A stretch of 64,000 bases of DNA from CAWUIO01 sp963922455 (GCA_963922455.1 CAWUIO010000015.1:1-64000); one strand, 5' to 3'; positions 7,592 through 16,894 are shown, counted from the stretch's first letter. Notes: generated by a model from the sequence alone, not told the origin. Numbers and translations: made by a program.

Positions 7592-8896
7592 ATGACTTTA
7601 AATCTAATTGCCGGAATTGTCGCGTTTACGCTCGTAATCTTGCTTCTGGTATTCCTGCTTTTATATGCACGCTCTCGCTTGGTACAAACTGGCCCCGTGA
7701 AAATTATCATCAATGGAGATGATCAAAACCCTCGAGTGGTAGCCGCAGGTTCAACTTTGCTTACCACCCTGTCCCAAGAGAGTATGTTTTTACCCTCTGC
7801 ATGTGGAGGCGGCGGAACTTGTGCCATGTGTAAATGTGTGGTAGAAGATGGAGGCGGGGATGTATTACCTACTGAAGTTGGACATTTGAGCCGTTCTGAA
7901 CAGAAAGAAAAAGTACGTTTAGCCTGCCAAGTAAAGGTTAAGCAAGATCTTCGCATTCGTATCCCTGAAGAAATTTTTGGAATCAAGAAATGGGATTGCG
8001 AAGTGGTATCCAACTACAATGTAGCCACATTTATCAAGGAGTTTGTGGTAAAACTTCCCGAAGGGGAAATCCTTGATTTTGAATCGGGAGGATATATCCA
8101 GATTGACGTACCTGTCTTGGAAGTTGCTTTTAAAGACTTTGACATCGCTCCTAGCCCAGAAGATCCATTGGGTCCCGACAAGTTCCGTTCGGACTGGGAT
8201 AAGTTCCAGATGTGGGGACTTAAGATGAAAAATGATGAGCCCCAGTTCCGGGCCTATTCCATGGCTAACCACCCGGCCGAAGGAAACATTATCATGTTGA
8301 ATATCCGTATTGCCACGCCACCTTTTGACCGAGCAGCCAATAAGTGGATGGACGTAAACCCTGGAGTATGCTCATCGTATGTTTTTTCTTGTAAGCCTGG
8401 GGATAAAGTAACGATTTCAGGCCCTTACGGGGAGTTCCACATTAACCCGACGAAGCGGGAAATGATATACATAGGTGGGGGAGCCGGGATGGCGCCCTTG
8501 AGATCCCATATATTCCACTTATTCCATACAGAAAAGACGGATCGGAAAGTTTCTTATTGGTACGGTGGGCGTTCACGGACGGAGTTGTTTTATACGGAAC
8601 ACTTCCGCAATATTGAGAAAGACTTCCCGAACTTCAACTATTATATTGCTTTATCGGCTCCTTTACCGGATGATAACTGGGTTATTAAAGAAGATCTCCA
8701 GGATAAAAAAGGAGAAGGGTTTACCGGGTTTATCCACCAAGCGCTGTACGATAACTATTTATCGAAGCACCCTGAGCCCGATGAGGTAGAGTATTATCTG
8801 TGCGGACCTCCCTTGATGAATGCTGCTGTATTGAAGATGTTGGATGATATGGGAGTACCCGAAGAAAATATCCGATTTGACGACTTTGGAGGGTAA
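7592..8896 (+). CDS. nqrF: Na+-translocating NADH:quinone reductase subunit F
   Basis: NqrF is the NADH-oxidising subunit of the Na+-pumping NADH:quinone reductase and carries FAD and a 2Fe-2S cluster. The 434-residue protein has one N-terminal membrane helix (about 5-25), then a ferredoxin domain with cluster cysteines 71, 77, 80 and 112. The FAD motif RAYSMAN is at 220-226, the nucleotide motif GGGAGMAPLRS at 295-305, and CGPPLMN near the C-terminus. Length is full. In most genomes nqrF is the last gene of nqrABCDEF. Here no other nqr gene is adjacent: a methyltransferase and a dispersed repeat lie upstream and a strong terminator lies just downstream. The gene therefore appears to be transcribed alone. 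Confidence 0.95.
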   Translation: MTLNLIAGIVAFTLVILLLVFLLLYARSRLVQTGPVKIIINGDDQNPRVVAAGSTLLTTLSQESMFLPSACGGGGTCAMCKCVVEDGGGDVLPTEVGHLSRSEQKEKVRLACQVKVKQDLRIRIPEEIFGIKKWDCEVVSNYNVATFIKEFVVKLPEGEILDFESGGYIQIDVPVLEVAFKDFDIAPSPEDPLGPDKFRSDWDKFQMWGLKMKNDEPQFRAYSMANHPAEGNIIMLNIRIATPPFDRAANKWMDVNPGVCSSYVFSCKPGDKVTISGPYGEFHINPTKREMIYIGGGAGMAPLRSHIFHLFHTEKTDRKVSYWYGGRSRTELFYTEHFRNIEKDFPNFNYYIALSAPLPDDNWVIKEDLQDKKGEGFTGFIHQALYDNYLSKHPEPDEVEYYLCGPPLMNAAVLKMLDDMGVPEENIRFDDFGG

Positions 8897-8929
8897 GTAA
8901 TTTTCTTATTATAAAGGCTTTCCTTTTCT

Positions 8930-8965
8930 TGGAAGAAAGTATAATAACTTTCTTCCATTTTTTTT
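8930..8965 (+). terminator. Rho-independent terminator of nqrF
   Basis: A perfect 11-bp stem, TGGAAGAAAGT with ACTTTCTTCCA around loop ATAATA, is followed by eight T residues (8958-8965). It is 33 nt after the nqrF stop and before the next plus-strand gene, so nqrF is probably monocistronic. Confidence 0.85.
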
Positions 8966-9036
8966 GGGTTTTCTTCAACCTATAGAGGTGTTTGGTGGTC
9001 TTATCTTAAAGGACCTATTTTTTTGAAGCAGATGGC

Positions 9037-10197
9037 ATGAGTTTATCTATTTTTTTTGATCCGGTCCCCGAAGAAGTGTATGTTCCCTTTCTGGAAGATA
9101 AAGATTCTTGTGCCGATCATTTTAGAGTGTATTTTGAGCGGTTCCCCCGTTGGAAGCGCAAGGATATTGCCCTCATTGGGCTAAAAGAAGTGAGGGGAGA
9201 CACGGATTTGGAAGGAGCAGAAATGGCACCTGATCTTATCCGACAAAAATTGTACGGCTTAAAAAAAGGGACAGGAGCCTATAACATCGTGGATTTGGGG
9301 AACCTTCGCCTGGGTCCAGGGCCGGAAGATACGCGTGATCGTTTGAGCCAAGTGCTAGAAACATTATTGCAAGAGGGAGTATTACCTGTTCTGTTTGGGG
9401 GAAGCCACGATTTGGATTGGGGACAATATTCGGCCTATGAAAGTTTTGGCCGTCTTATTTCGGTGGTGACCGTAGACTCCCACATGGATATTAACCCGGA
9501 AGAGGAGGCCTTGGATTCTAAGAGCCATACAGGGAAAATTCTTACGAAGAAACCTAACTACTTATTTAGCTTTAATCATCTGGCTTATCAAACGTATTTT
9601 AACTCTCCCGAAGCCTTGGCAACCTTGGAAAAGCTCTATTTTGAGGCTTATAGTGTGGGCCAGATGCGGGACGATTTTAATGAGGTCGAGCCCGTGGTGA
9701 GGCAGGCGGATATGCTGAGTTTTGATATCCGTTCTGTGAAAACCTTGGAGGCTCCTGGGCAGGCCTTTACTTCAGTGCTGGGCTTAACGGCAGAAGAAGC
9801 TTGTCAACTGTGCTGGTTTTCAGGTTTAAGTGAAAAGCTAAGCTCTTTGGGCCTTTACGGCTTTCATCCTGGTTTTGATGAACGAGAACGGACGGCGTCT
9901 TTGGTAGCTACGATGATATGGTATTTCCTGGAAGGGTTTTATCATCGCCACGATGTTCAAGCTTTTGAAAGTAGTGCATACAACAAATATGTAGTATCCG
10001 CGTTGGATAATTCTAGTAATATGGTTTTTTACAAGCATAAGCGAAGCCAAAAGTGGTGGATGGAAGTGCATTACAATAATGAAATAAGTCAAAAACAAGA
10101 GAATATGGTAGTGCCTTGTAGTTACAAGGACTATCTTACTGCCAGCCGGGGGGAAGTGCCCAACCGCTGGATAAACACGTATGCCAAACTTGTATGA
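9037..10197 (+). CDS. Arginase/formimidoylglutamase-family protein
   Basis: This 386-residue protein belongs to the ureohydrolase fold, dinuclear manganese enzymes that cleave arginine, agmatine or formimidoylglutamate. Visible motifs are FGGSHDLDWG, where His is a metal ligand, and TVDSHMDINPE, which supplies Asp, His and Asp. The third motif reads SFDIRSVKTLEAPG, where canonical enzymes have SxDxDxxDP. One of the two expected aspartates is thus replaced by Arg. Bacteroidota homologues are usually annotated as formimidoylglutamase, yet no other histidine-degradation gene is nearby. It may be a divergent enzyme or a partly inactivated relative. The stop codon overlaps the start of the DUF2141 gene (ATGA), which indicates translational coupling. 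Confidence 0.75.
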   Translation: MSLSIFFDPVPEEVYVPFLEDKDSCADHFRVYFERFPRWKRKDIALIGLKEVRGDTDLEGAEMAPDLIRQKLYGLKKGTGAYNIVDLGNLRLGPGPEDTRDRLSQVLETLLQEGVLPVLFGGSHDLDWGQYSAYESFGRLISVVTVDSHMDINPEEEALDSKSHTGKILTKKPNYLFSFNHLAYQTYFNSPEALATLEKLYFEAYSVGQMRDDFNEVEPVVRQADMLSFDIRSVKTLEAPGQAFTSVLGLTAEEACQLCWFSGLSEKLSSLGLYGFHPGFDERERTASLVATMIWYFLEGFYHRHDVQAFESSAYNKYVVSALDNSSNMVFYKHKRSQKWWMEVHYNNEISQKQENMVVPCSYKDYLTASRGEVPNRWINTYAKLV

Positions 10198-10673
10198 ATA
10201 TGATTTTTTACAAGCAGAAAATGAGACATATAACCCGCAGCCTACTCAGCATTATTCTATTAGCCCAATTAAGTGCCTTTGGCCTTGCTCCTGAAAGGAA
10301 AGGGAGTATTGTTTTAACTATTAAAGCCTGTAAATCGGATCAGGGCTCTGTGTTTGTAGCCCTCTATGATAACGAAAAGGCCTATTTACGGGAAGATAAG
10401 GCGATAGTAAAGGCTATGGCCAAAATACGAAACGGGCAAGCCGTCTTACGTATCAATGACCTGCCTTTTGGAAATTATGCCCTCGCTTGTTTTCACGATG
10501 AAAACTCAAATAATAAACTAGATAAATCCTTAATTGGAATACCTAAAGAAGGGTATGGGTTCTCGAATAATGCCCGAGGTTCCTTTGGCCCGCCCCGCTA
10601 TGCCAAATCGCGCTTTCTTTTAAATAAAAACCCCTACACTACCGAAATTCAACTCAACTACTTTGTACGATAA
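10194..10673 (+). CDS. DUF2141 exported protein
   Basis: This 159-residue protein has an N-terminal hydrophobic signal (about residues 12-31) and then the DUF2141 pattern: a beta-rich domain with GSVFVALYDNEKAYL, a conserved DLPFGNYALACFHDENSNNKLD segment and a C-terminal GFSNNARGSFGPP motif. The family is secreted or periplasmic and has no proven function. Its ATG overlaps the stop of the ureohydrolase gene by 4 nt. It converges on the BatA-like gene with a 12-nt gap. Confidence 0.8.
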   Translation: MNMIFYKQKMRHITRSLLSIILLAQLSAFGLAPERKGSIVLTIKACKSDQGSVFVALYDNEKAYLREDKAIVKAMAKIRNGQAVLRINDLPFGNYALACFHDENSNNKLDKSLIGIPKEGYGFSNNARGSFGPPRYAKSRFLLNKNPYTTEIQLNYFVR

Positions 10674-10685
10674 GCGCAGATTGGG

Positions 10686-12728
10686 CTATAAAAAGCGAAT
10701 CAGTAAGATTTCTATAAAGAAGAATATTAAAGCGGCAATGAGTAAATATTTCCACAAATTGACTTGAATATTTTTCTCTTTGAAGTCATTGATAAAGGCT
10801 TGGTTTTTATTAAAATCAAAAATTTGAGCATTGCTATAATTGCCAAAGCTGGCTTTTACTTCCTGCTGCTTATAAAATCGCAGGTCCGATTCAGCTTTCC
10901 CATAATTAAAGGCCAGTAAATTTTCTTGGTTTTCATTTAATTCAAGGGCATAAAAACCGGCGTCGTGGATCTGCTCGGGTAGCACCAAGACGAGCTCATC
11001 TTCTAATACGCTCTGGGTTGGAATAAACCGTAACTCTTCTTTGACCAATTGATACACTTGATTGCGAGCCGGAGTTTCCAAACGAGTACGGATGGTTTTG
11101 TCTTGAAAAGTGTAGGCTAAGCGGGTATCCTGGCGTTTACTACCCGAGGCAATCTTATACATAATCGGCACAAAGATGGCGTGTTTGGCAAAATTGGTAT
11201 ACTGTGCCTGTAAAGGGGAGCTTGTAAGATAGAGTGTGCCCCGGTTTACCGAAAAGCGCGATAAATAAGGACGTCGGTTTTTATACTCCAAAAGCTTTTC
11301 TCCGATATTATTCCAAGCTAAGGAGCTTTGCGCATCGGGCATGTCCATATTGGAGGGAACCTTCTCAAAAATTCCTTGGTAAAAAGGGTTTTGAATATTA
11401 AGCAAGGCCAATCGATTAGACGTTTCATTTCTTGAGGTATCTCCTCGCGAGAGTCTAGCCCCACTTACGCCCAATGAACTTAAAAAATTAGTGTATGAAT
11501 TACTGGGCCTTGCCGGAGGAAAGCTCAGAATGGTACCGCCATTTCGGACAAATTCCCGAAGAAGCCGAGAGAGTTCTCCCTCAATTTCTGAGACTTCGTT
11601 TAAAATGACCAATTCGGCACTTGAGATACGATTGTAATCCAAGTTATTAATGCTTAAGCTACTTAGTTCAAACACTGATTCGTTGGAAAAAACATGGTCG
11701 ATATAGCGGTTTTGGGCCCTGTCATACAGATTAAGAATGCTTACCCGGGGAGAAGCATTGATGACAAAATAGTACTCATTATCAAAAATGACTGGAAAGT
11801 CTTCAAATGTGATTTTAGCCGATTTGATGCCACTGCCTTGCAGGGTAAAATTGAAATGAGCCGTGGTGCTTGCTTGAGGAGATAAATTTACCGTAGTAGT
11901 AGAGACTTGTTGATCATCAATAAACAGCTTGAGAGGCATATTATCGTAGGGTTCATCTCTGTAAGACACCAGACGAACATTGACCCGGTTGGTTTCCAAG
12001 GCTTTGATAAAAGGGTTTTCCAACCATACAGAGTCAATCAATACATTATTGACTTCTTGAGAACGAATAGGCACGATGTAAAACTGGTTTAAGCTATCCA
12101 GCTTCACTCGATCTAAATTGCCGAGGGTACTTTTTTGAAAGTCGCTAAACCAAAAAATTTGATTGACTTGCCCGCTGCCATAGCGTTCTAATAAGTTTTT
12201 TTGGCGTTTATTGATAGACTCCAAATCTCGGTAACGATTGGAGTAGTTTATTTCCGTAAGCCGGTCTTCTAGCTCATCGGCTCGGATGGGGTATTGTTCG
12301 CGGTTCTCAAAGTTATTCGTAAGCAGTTGAAATCGGGTGCCTTTGGGAAATACCTGCGCGAGCTCTTGGATATTGGATACAGCGGCATCCAGATAGGTTT
12401 CATTGCCTAATTCGCTTTGCATGCTGTAGGAATTATCTACATAAATGCTCACTAAGCCCCCTAGGTTTTGAATTTGTTGTTGGTTTTCGCTGGGAAGATA
12501 AGGCTGGGCAAAGGCTAAAATCAGACAGGTAAAAAAGGCCAAACGGCTTAGTAAGATGAGAAGATGCTTTAATTTGCGAAATGAATTGGTTTCGGTTTTT
12601 ACATCTTTGAGTAAACTAACATTACTAAAATAAACCCTACGGACTCTCCGGAAGTTAAAAATGTGGATGATGAGTGGAATGGCCAGGATTAAAAAAGACC
12701 AAAGAAAGGCTGGATGTACAAATTTCAT
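10686..12728 (-). CDS. BatA/VWA-domain membrane protein
   Basis: This 680-residue protein starts with the BatA module found in Bacteroidota: a membrane helix (MKFVHPAFLWSFLILAIPL), a basic FRRVRR loop, and a second helix near residues 58-75. It is followed by a von Willebrand A-like domain with DNSYSMQS as the metal-site motif. A large, mostly beta, periplasmic region follows, and one C-terminal helix (about 658-678) ends the protein. Homologues are called BatA-domain or aerotolerance-regulator N-terminal proteins; their precise role is unknown. No batB-E or moxR genes adjoin it, so this is the stand-alone type. It runs divergently from the Ppx/GppA gene. Confidence 0.82.
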   Translation of the reverse strand: MKFVHPAFLWSFLILAIPLIIHIFNFRRVRRVYFSNVSLLKDVKTETNSFRKLKHLLILLSRLAFFTCLILAFAQPYLPSENQQQIQNLGGLVSIYVDNSYSMQSELGNETYLDAAVSNIQELAQVFPKGTRFQLLTNNFENREQYPIRADELEDRLTEINYSNRYRDLESINKRQKNLLERYGSGQVNQIFWFSDFQKSTLGNLDRVKLDSLNQFYIVPIRSQEVNNVLIDSVWLENPFIKALETNRVNVRLVSYRDEPYDNMPLKLFIDDQQVSTTTVNLSPQASTTAHFNFTLQGSGIKSAKITFEDFPVIFDNEYYFVINASPRVSILNLYDRAQNRYIDHVFSNESVFELSSLSINNLDYNRISSAELVILNEVSEIEGELSRLLREFVRNGGTILSFPPARPSNSYTNFLSSLGVSGARLSRGDTSRNETSNRLALLNIQNPFYQGIFEKVPSNMDMPDAQSSLAWNNIGEKLLEYKNRRPYLSRFSVNRGTLYLTSSPLQAQYTNFAKHAIFVPIMYKIASGSKRQDTRLAYTFQDKTIRTRLETPARNQVYQLVKEELRFIPTQSVLEDELVLVLPEQIHDAGFYALELNENQENLLAFNYGKAESDLRFYKQQEVKASFGNYSNAQIFDFNKNQAFINDFKEKNIQVNLWKYLLIAALIFFFIEILLIRFL

Positions 12729-12932
12729 GCTTAAAAAGTAGTAGCGAGAAAATGGGCAATATCACAAATCTACCGAATTGTGCTCATATTTGCCCGGACG
12801 AATAAGAGTTTCTGAGGTGTTTCCTTGTTAAAAACCGTTAATTTCTTTTTCTTTAAAATTGCCTCATCCTTCCAGGCTACTCTTAATGACTTTCTAAGCT
12901 TGAGGTATGTATACAAGAATTTTGTCAAACCT

Positions 12933-13904
12933 ATGAAGCAAAATCGGGCTGCAGTACTGGATTTGGGTACCAATACCTTCAAATTACTAATTGCCGAGCC
13001 AGGGCCCCAAGGCTTTCGGATTATTTTTCGTAAACAAATCCCCGTTTTGATGGGACAAGACGGGATTAGCGAAGGGCTTATCCATACCAGTGCTGAAGAT
13101 CGTTTGAGAAAAGCCATGGGCGAAGCCCGGGATATTATAGAAGAGTACCAGTTGGACAAAAACCAAGTGAGAGGGGTGGCTACCAGTGTGTACCGGAGCA
13201 CCCGAAACGGTCCCCGGGTGATCCGGGACCTAGAAAAATATAGTGGGTATCCCATTCAGATTATTGAGGGAGATGAAGAGGCAGCCTACATTTATGATGG
13301 GGTTAAGCAAGCCCTACACTTAGGAGATGAAAACGCTTTGCTGGTAGATATAGGAGGGGGAAGTGTAGAATTTATTATCTGTAATCGCCGCAAACTTCTT
13401 TGGAAAAAAAGTTATGAAATTGGAGGACAGCGATTATATGACCAGTTTATGCGTTCTGATCCTATTAGTTTACTAGACCAACAGCGTCTACAAATCTTTT
13501 TAGACTCTCAACTTTTTGAGCTTTCTAATATTATTTTTCATTACAGCCCTAAGGTGCTTATTGGCTCAGCGGGTGGTTTTGAAACCTTGGCTGCTATCGA
13601 CTATGCCCGGAAACACCCGGATGCCGATTTGAGTAGGTTTGTGGATAATAACCACCAGCTTTTGCTAAGCTCACACACCATCGAGAGAGAAGAATTTCAT
13701 GATCTATACCGAGATCTTATCCGGAAAAATCGAGATGAGAGACTAGCCATGCCAGGTATGGCCCCTTTTCGGGTGGGCATGATTGTCGTGGCGGCTTGTC
13801 TGGTACAGTTTTTACTCGATGTCTATGATTTGGACAGTCTGAAAATATCGGCCTACTCCCTAAAAGAAGGGGTATTGGGCCGTTTGATGGGCCAATACCC
13901 TTAA
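12933..13904 (+). CDS. Exopolyphosphatase / guanosine pentaphosphatase family (Ppx/GppA)
   Basis: The enzyme removes phosphate from polyphosphate or pppGpp and has the ASKHA actin-like fold. I place the start at ATG 12933, giving 323 residues. The open frame extends 36 codons further to a TTG, but that extension has no family resemblance. Motifs are VLDLGTNTFKLLIAE (phosphate 1), GVATSVYRS, GDEEAAYIYDGV, LLVDIGGGSVEFI (phosphate 2) and GSAGGFETL. Length matches the short Bacteroidota form with no C-terminal HD domain. It converges on the following gene with only 5 nt between stops. Which substrate it prefers cannot be told from sequence. Confidence 0.88.
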   Translation: MKQNRAAVLDLGTNTFKLLIAEPGPQGFRIIFRKQIPVLMGQDGISEGLIHTSAEDRLRKAMGEARDIIEEYQLDKNQVRGVATSVYRSTRNGPRVIRDLEKYSGYPIQIIEGDEEAAYIYDGVKQALHLGDENALLVDIGGGSVEFIICNRRKLLWKKSYEIGGQRLYDQFMRSDPISLLDQQRLQIFLDSQLFELSNIIFHYSPKVLIGSAGGFETLAAIDYARKHPDADLSRFVDNNHQLLLSSHTIEREEFHDLYRDLIRKNRDERLAMPGMAPFRVGMIVVAACLVQFLLDVYDLDSLKISAYSLKEGVLGRLMGQYP

Positions 13905-13909
13905 AGTGC

Positions 13910-14500
13910 TTATTTCTTTTGGCGAGGGGGCATTTTCTTTAAAGTCCACTGGTGAAATAAATTATGCACCAATAAATAAGCGTGACTGACTGGAGTAGGC
14001 TTTCCTTTTACCATCCCGTCTCCCTGACAATTGATCACCAGCTTTTTAGCATTGATCAAAAATAAAGAATGCGCTTTCCCGGCCATAGATGGATAGGTTG
14101 ATTCCTGTACATAGGAGATTAAGTCCTCCGAAGGGTCGTCGGGAGAAACCAAAACGGTCATGACATTAACCGTATTCAAAAATAAATTTTCGGCAAAACC
14201 GTATAGGGAATCCGCATAAAACCTTCCCCCCTGATGCAAGGTGCTCAGACGTTCCTGGCTCATATCTTTGAGGCTTTCCCGGTAATGGATAAATAGGAAT
14301 TCTTCCTCGTTTATTAAGCCCAAAAGCCCCTTTCGCACTCGGGTGGCTAGCATATCGGCTTGAAAAGCCTCACTTTCCTGAGTAAAAGGAGCGTGTATCG
14401 TAAACTTATCAGGAAGAAGTGTATCCTGACAGTGATTAAACCAATTTTGGTATACTTCAGACACTTGTGATTCCGCTTGAGATACCATAGTTGTGTACAT
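13910..14500 (-). CDS. Conserved-looking protein of unknown function
   Basis: I do not recognise this 196-residue protein. It has no signal peptide or membrane helix. It is acidic at the N-terminus and ends in a basic tail (KKMPPRQKK). A central block with YADSLYGFAENLFLNTVNVMTVLVSP and a later AHSLFLINAKKLVINCQGDG stretch look like buried beta strands. A good dyad lies 23 nt before the ATG. It is transcribed alone, convergent with Ppx/GppA. The ATG at codon 5 is an alternative start. Confidence 0.6.
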   Translation of the reverse strand: MYTTMVSQAESQVSEVYQNWFNHCQDTLLPDKFTIHAPFTQESEAFQADMLATRVRKGLLGLINEEEFLFIHYRESLKDMSQERLSTLHQGGRFYADSLYGFAENLFLNTVNVMTVLVSPDDPSEDLISYVQESTYPSMAGKAHSLFLINAKKLVINCQGDGMVKGKPTPVSHAYLLVHNLFHQWTLKKMPPRQKK

Positions 14501-14522
14501 TTTAACACCTGACGAAATTTCA

Positions 14523-14560
14523 AGCCAGTTTGCTAGTTCCTGCTAAGGAACTTCCTGGCT
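14523..14560 (-). promoter_or_regulatory. Nested inverted repeat upstream of the unknown gene at 13910-14500
   Basis: Outer arms AGCCAG (14523-14528) and CTGGCT (14555-14560) enclose a second perfect stem GTTCCT/AGGAAC (14536-14551) with a GCTA loop. It would lie in the 5' leader of the minus-strand gene that starts at 14500. It could be an operator or a structured leader. The other 220 nt up to 14782 show nothing I can name. Confidence 0.4.
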
Positions 14561-14782
14561 AAAGAGAAAGAAAACTGGATTAACTGGAAAAAATCAGTAT
14601 AGAATACGATTTTTTCAATATCTGCCAGATTTTTATGACATTTGAACCCGGTTTTGCCCCAAAGCTTTTTCGGATTACCCTATTTTGTAATTTCCTTTAT
14701 ATAATAAAGGGGAATAGGGGGGACGTTCTGAATTAAGCAACGAAAAATCTCCGTTTTTTAGTACCAGCAAGCAAGTGATTCT

Positions 14783-15301
14783 ATGATAAAAACTCGTCTA
14801 GCAGAGGCACTCGATATTGAGGAGCTTTTAATACTTTGGGAAACTCTGATGACTGAACACCAAGAGCACCACTTTGTGTTCCATCTTACCCCGAGTTACC
14901 AGGATATAATTCGGAATAACCTCCTCAACCGCCTGGCCGACCCCCATATTTGGATTTGGTTGGCCGAAATAGATGGCCAAGTGGCCGGCATGCTTATTTC
15001 TCGACTGCAAACGGCCCTGTCGGCATATGTGTACAATAAGAGGGGATACATTGCCGAAACGGTAGTAAAAGCCAAATTCCGTAGCCAAGGCGTGGGGAAG
15101 GCCTTGGCTATGCGGGCTGCCCAAAACCTTAAAGAACAAGGAGCCGATCATATTGAGCTGCAAGTGTCTACTCAAAACCCCAAAGCGCTTATTTTTTGGA
15201 AAAAAATAGGCTATGAGGTTACGACCTATCATCTAGTTAAAGCGATAAACCCATCCGATTTAAAAACGGAGCTTAAACCTTTTCGGGGAGGCGCAACATA
15301 G
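14783..15301 (+). CDS. GNAT-family N-acetyltransferase
   Basis: This 172-residue protein is a single GNAT domain that transfers an acetyl group from acetyl-CoA to an amine. The acetyl-CoA motif A is seen as AETVVKAKFRSQGVGKALA, with the Q/RxxGxG/A core RSQGVGKA near residue 105. The C-terminal motif B region is QNPKALIFWKKIGYEV. The acceptor is unknown. It stands alone, with a dispersed repeat 40 nt after its stop and the ABC permease gene convergent beyond that. Confidence 0.85.
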   Translation: MIKTRLAEALDIEELLILWETLMTEHQEHHFVFHLTPSYQDIIRNNLLNRLADPHIWIWLAEIDGQVAGMLISRLQTALSAYVYNKRGYIAETVVKAKFRSQGVGKALAMRAAQNLKEQGADHIELQVSTQNPKALIFWKKIGYEVTTYHLVKAINPSDLKTELKPFRGGAT

Positions 15302-15340
15302 TATTTCGCTTGGCCCTCCCGAAACCTTCCCGGTTTTCCT

Positions 15341-15470
15341 GGCTTAGGGATGGAACGGCATGTTTGAGCTCGTGGGGGCTTGTGGGGAAAGGCAGCGAGT
15401 AGTGAGAGCCCGACCCGCGCCGGTAGATGTGTATAATGGGGAACAAATTTTTTTAGCGCGGGGAAGCCCC
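15341..15470 (-). repeat. Dispersed structured element, copy 4 (subtype A)
   Basis: On the minus strand: GGGGCTTCCC, stem CCCGCGC/GCGCGGG around a unique 35-nt loop, then the arm with CTCGCTGCC, CGAGCTCAAACATGCC and ATCCCTAAGCC. GGGGCT to CGGGCT spacing is 58 nt. It fills the gap between two convergent genes. Confidence 0.9.
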
Positions 15471-15553
15471 TCTAAGAGAAGGATGTGCTCTTTAAGCAAG
15501 GGAAAAATTAATCCGGCTAGCCTGTGATCCAAACTAGCCGGAAATAGTTAGGC

Positions 15554-16873
15554 TTAGGTTTTATAAAAGACCCACTTACCAATCTCCTTGAAGGTTACTT
15601 TTTTGCCGTACATTAAGATACCGATACGGTAAATCCGAGCGGCCACCCAGGTGATGAACACAAAACCTCCCACCAATAAAAGCATAGATAAAATGAGTTC
15701 CCAAGCGGCAACCCCACCAAATGGCAGGCGCATCATCATCACAATGGGGGATGTGAAGGGTACGATAGACATCCAGAAGGCAACCGGCCCGTCGGGATCC
15801 CGGAGAATCGCTCCGATGGATACAAAAGCAATAATGAGGGGCATCGAGATCGGAAAGACAAACTGCTGCGTATCTGTGTCATTATCGGCGGCCGAACCCA
15901 CGGCGGCAAATAGAGCACTGTACAACAAATACCCTCCAATAAAATAGAAGAGCAGGGCTGCCACCATACCTCCCAAGGAAACCCCAAAATCAACCCCTAA
16001 GAGTTGTTCTAATTGGGTATCTTGGGCGGCTTCTTGAATCTCACTCGAGCCATCATTTTGTATGACTTCCACTTGATTGGCCCGGTTGGCCTCGGCCAGG
16101 TCATCCGAATTAACGAAGGGACTGATCGCCTGAATGAGCCCAAAGGTAAGAATGATCCAGAGTAAAAATTGGGTGATACTGATCGCGGCAACCCCTAAGA
16201 TTTTACCCAGCATCAATTGGAAGGGTTTTACAGAGGAAATCATCACTTCAATGATCCGACTGGTTTTTTCTTCCACGACGCCTCGCATCACTTGCTGGGC
16301 GTAGATTAGTACCGCAATGTAAATAACGAAAGAAGCAAAAAATCCCAGGATGGTGGAGGCCCGGGAGTTATCACTCTCCCCACTCAATTTTTGAGTCTTG
16401 AAGTCTATCTCGGCCTTGGCGCGCTCGATTAATTCTTTGTTGATATTGAGCTCTTTAAACCGGATTTCTTCTATCACCCGTTCCACTTCATTCTCGACAT
16501 CCCTTTCCAGCTCGATGCTGATACTTTTTTTCCCAAACATCTCAATAGGCTCAGGCGCGTTAAAATCCATTTCTGGAATGAAGAGCAGGGCATAATGTTC
16601 CGACTCCTCAAGTTTCTTTTTAGCACTTTCCAGGTCTTTTGCTTCACTGGCCTGGAAAACGAGTTTACTCTGGTTTTCGAGGCTTTGAACAACTTTACCC
16701 GTTTGGTCTAGTACTTCGATGACCTTATCATTTTCAAAGCCGCGGGACAGCATAAGAGGAAGGAAAATCATCCCACAGAAAATCAAAGGAGTAAGTAAGG
16801 TCATAATGATGAAGGAACGCTTCCGAACCCGCACCAAATATTCTCTTTGTATAATTAAGGCAATCTTTTTCAT
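15554..16873 (-). CDS. ABC transporter permease (NatB/ABC-2 type)
   Basis: This 439-residue protein is the membrane half of a NatAB-like exporter. One helix is near the N-terminus (about 22-42). A long extracytoplasmic domain rich in Glu and Lys follows (about 45-175), then five or six more helices from about residue 180 to 420. This is the layout of ABC-2 permeases of the sodium-efflux type. It starts 21 nt after the ATPase gene, so the pair is an operon. The transported substrate (sodium, a drug or a peptide) is not shown by the sequence. Confidence 0.87.
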   Translation of the reverse strand: MKKIALIIQREYLVRVRKRSFIIMTLLTPLIFCGMIFLPLMLSRGFENDKVIEVLDQTGKVVQSLENQSKLVFQASEAKDLESAKKKLEESEHYALLFIPEMDFNAPEPIEMFGKKSISIELERDVENEVERVIEEIRFKELNINKELIERAKAEIDFKTQKLSGESDNSRASTILGFFASFVIYIAVLIYAQQVMRGVVEEKTSRIIEVMISSVKPFQLMLGKILGVAAISITQFLLWIILTFGLIQAISPFVNSDDLAEANRANQVEVIQNDGSSEIQEAAQDTQLEQLLGVDFGVSLGGMVAALLFYFIGGYLLYSALFAAVGSAADNDTDTQQFVFPISMPLIIAFVSIGAILRDPDGPVAFWMSIVPFTSPIVMMMRLPFGGVAAWELILSMLLLVGGFVFITWVAARIYRIGILMYGKKVTFKEIGKWVFYKT

Positions 16874-16894
16874 GAGTTTGGATAGGTTTTAAGG

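Noticed and set aside
12825..12932. N-terminal 36-codon extension of the Ppx/GppA gene from a TTG
   Set aside because: The extension is Phe/Lys-rich, not like the family, and the ATG at 12933 places the conserved phosphate-1 motif at the normal distance from the start.
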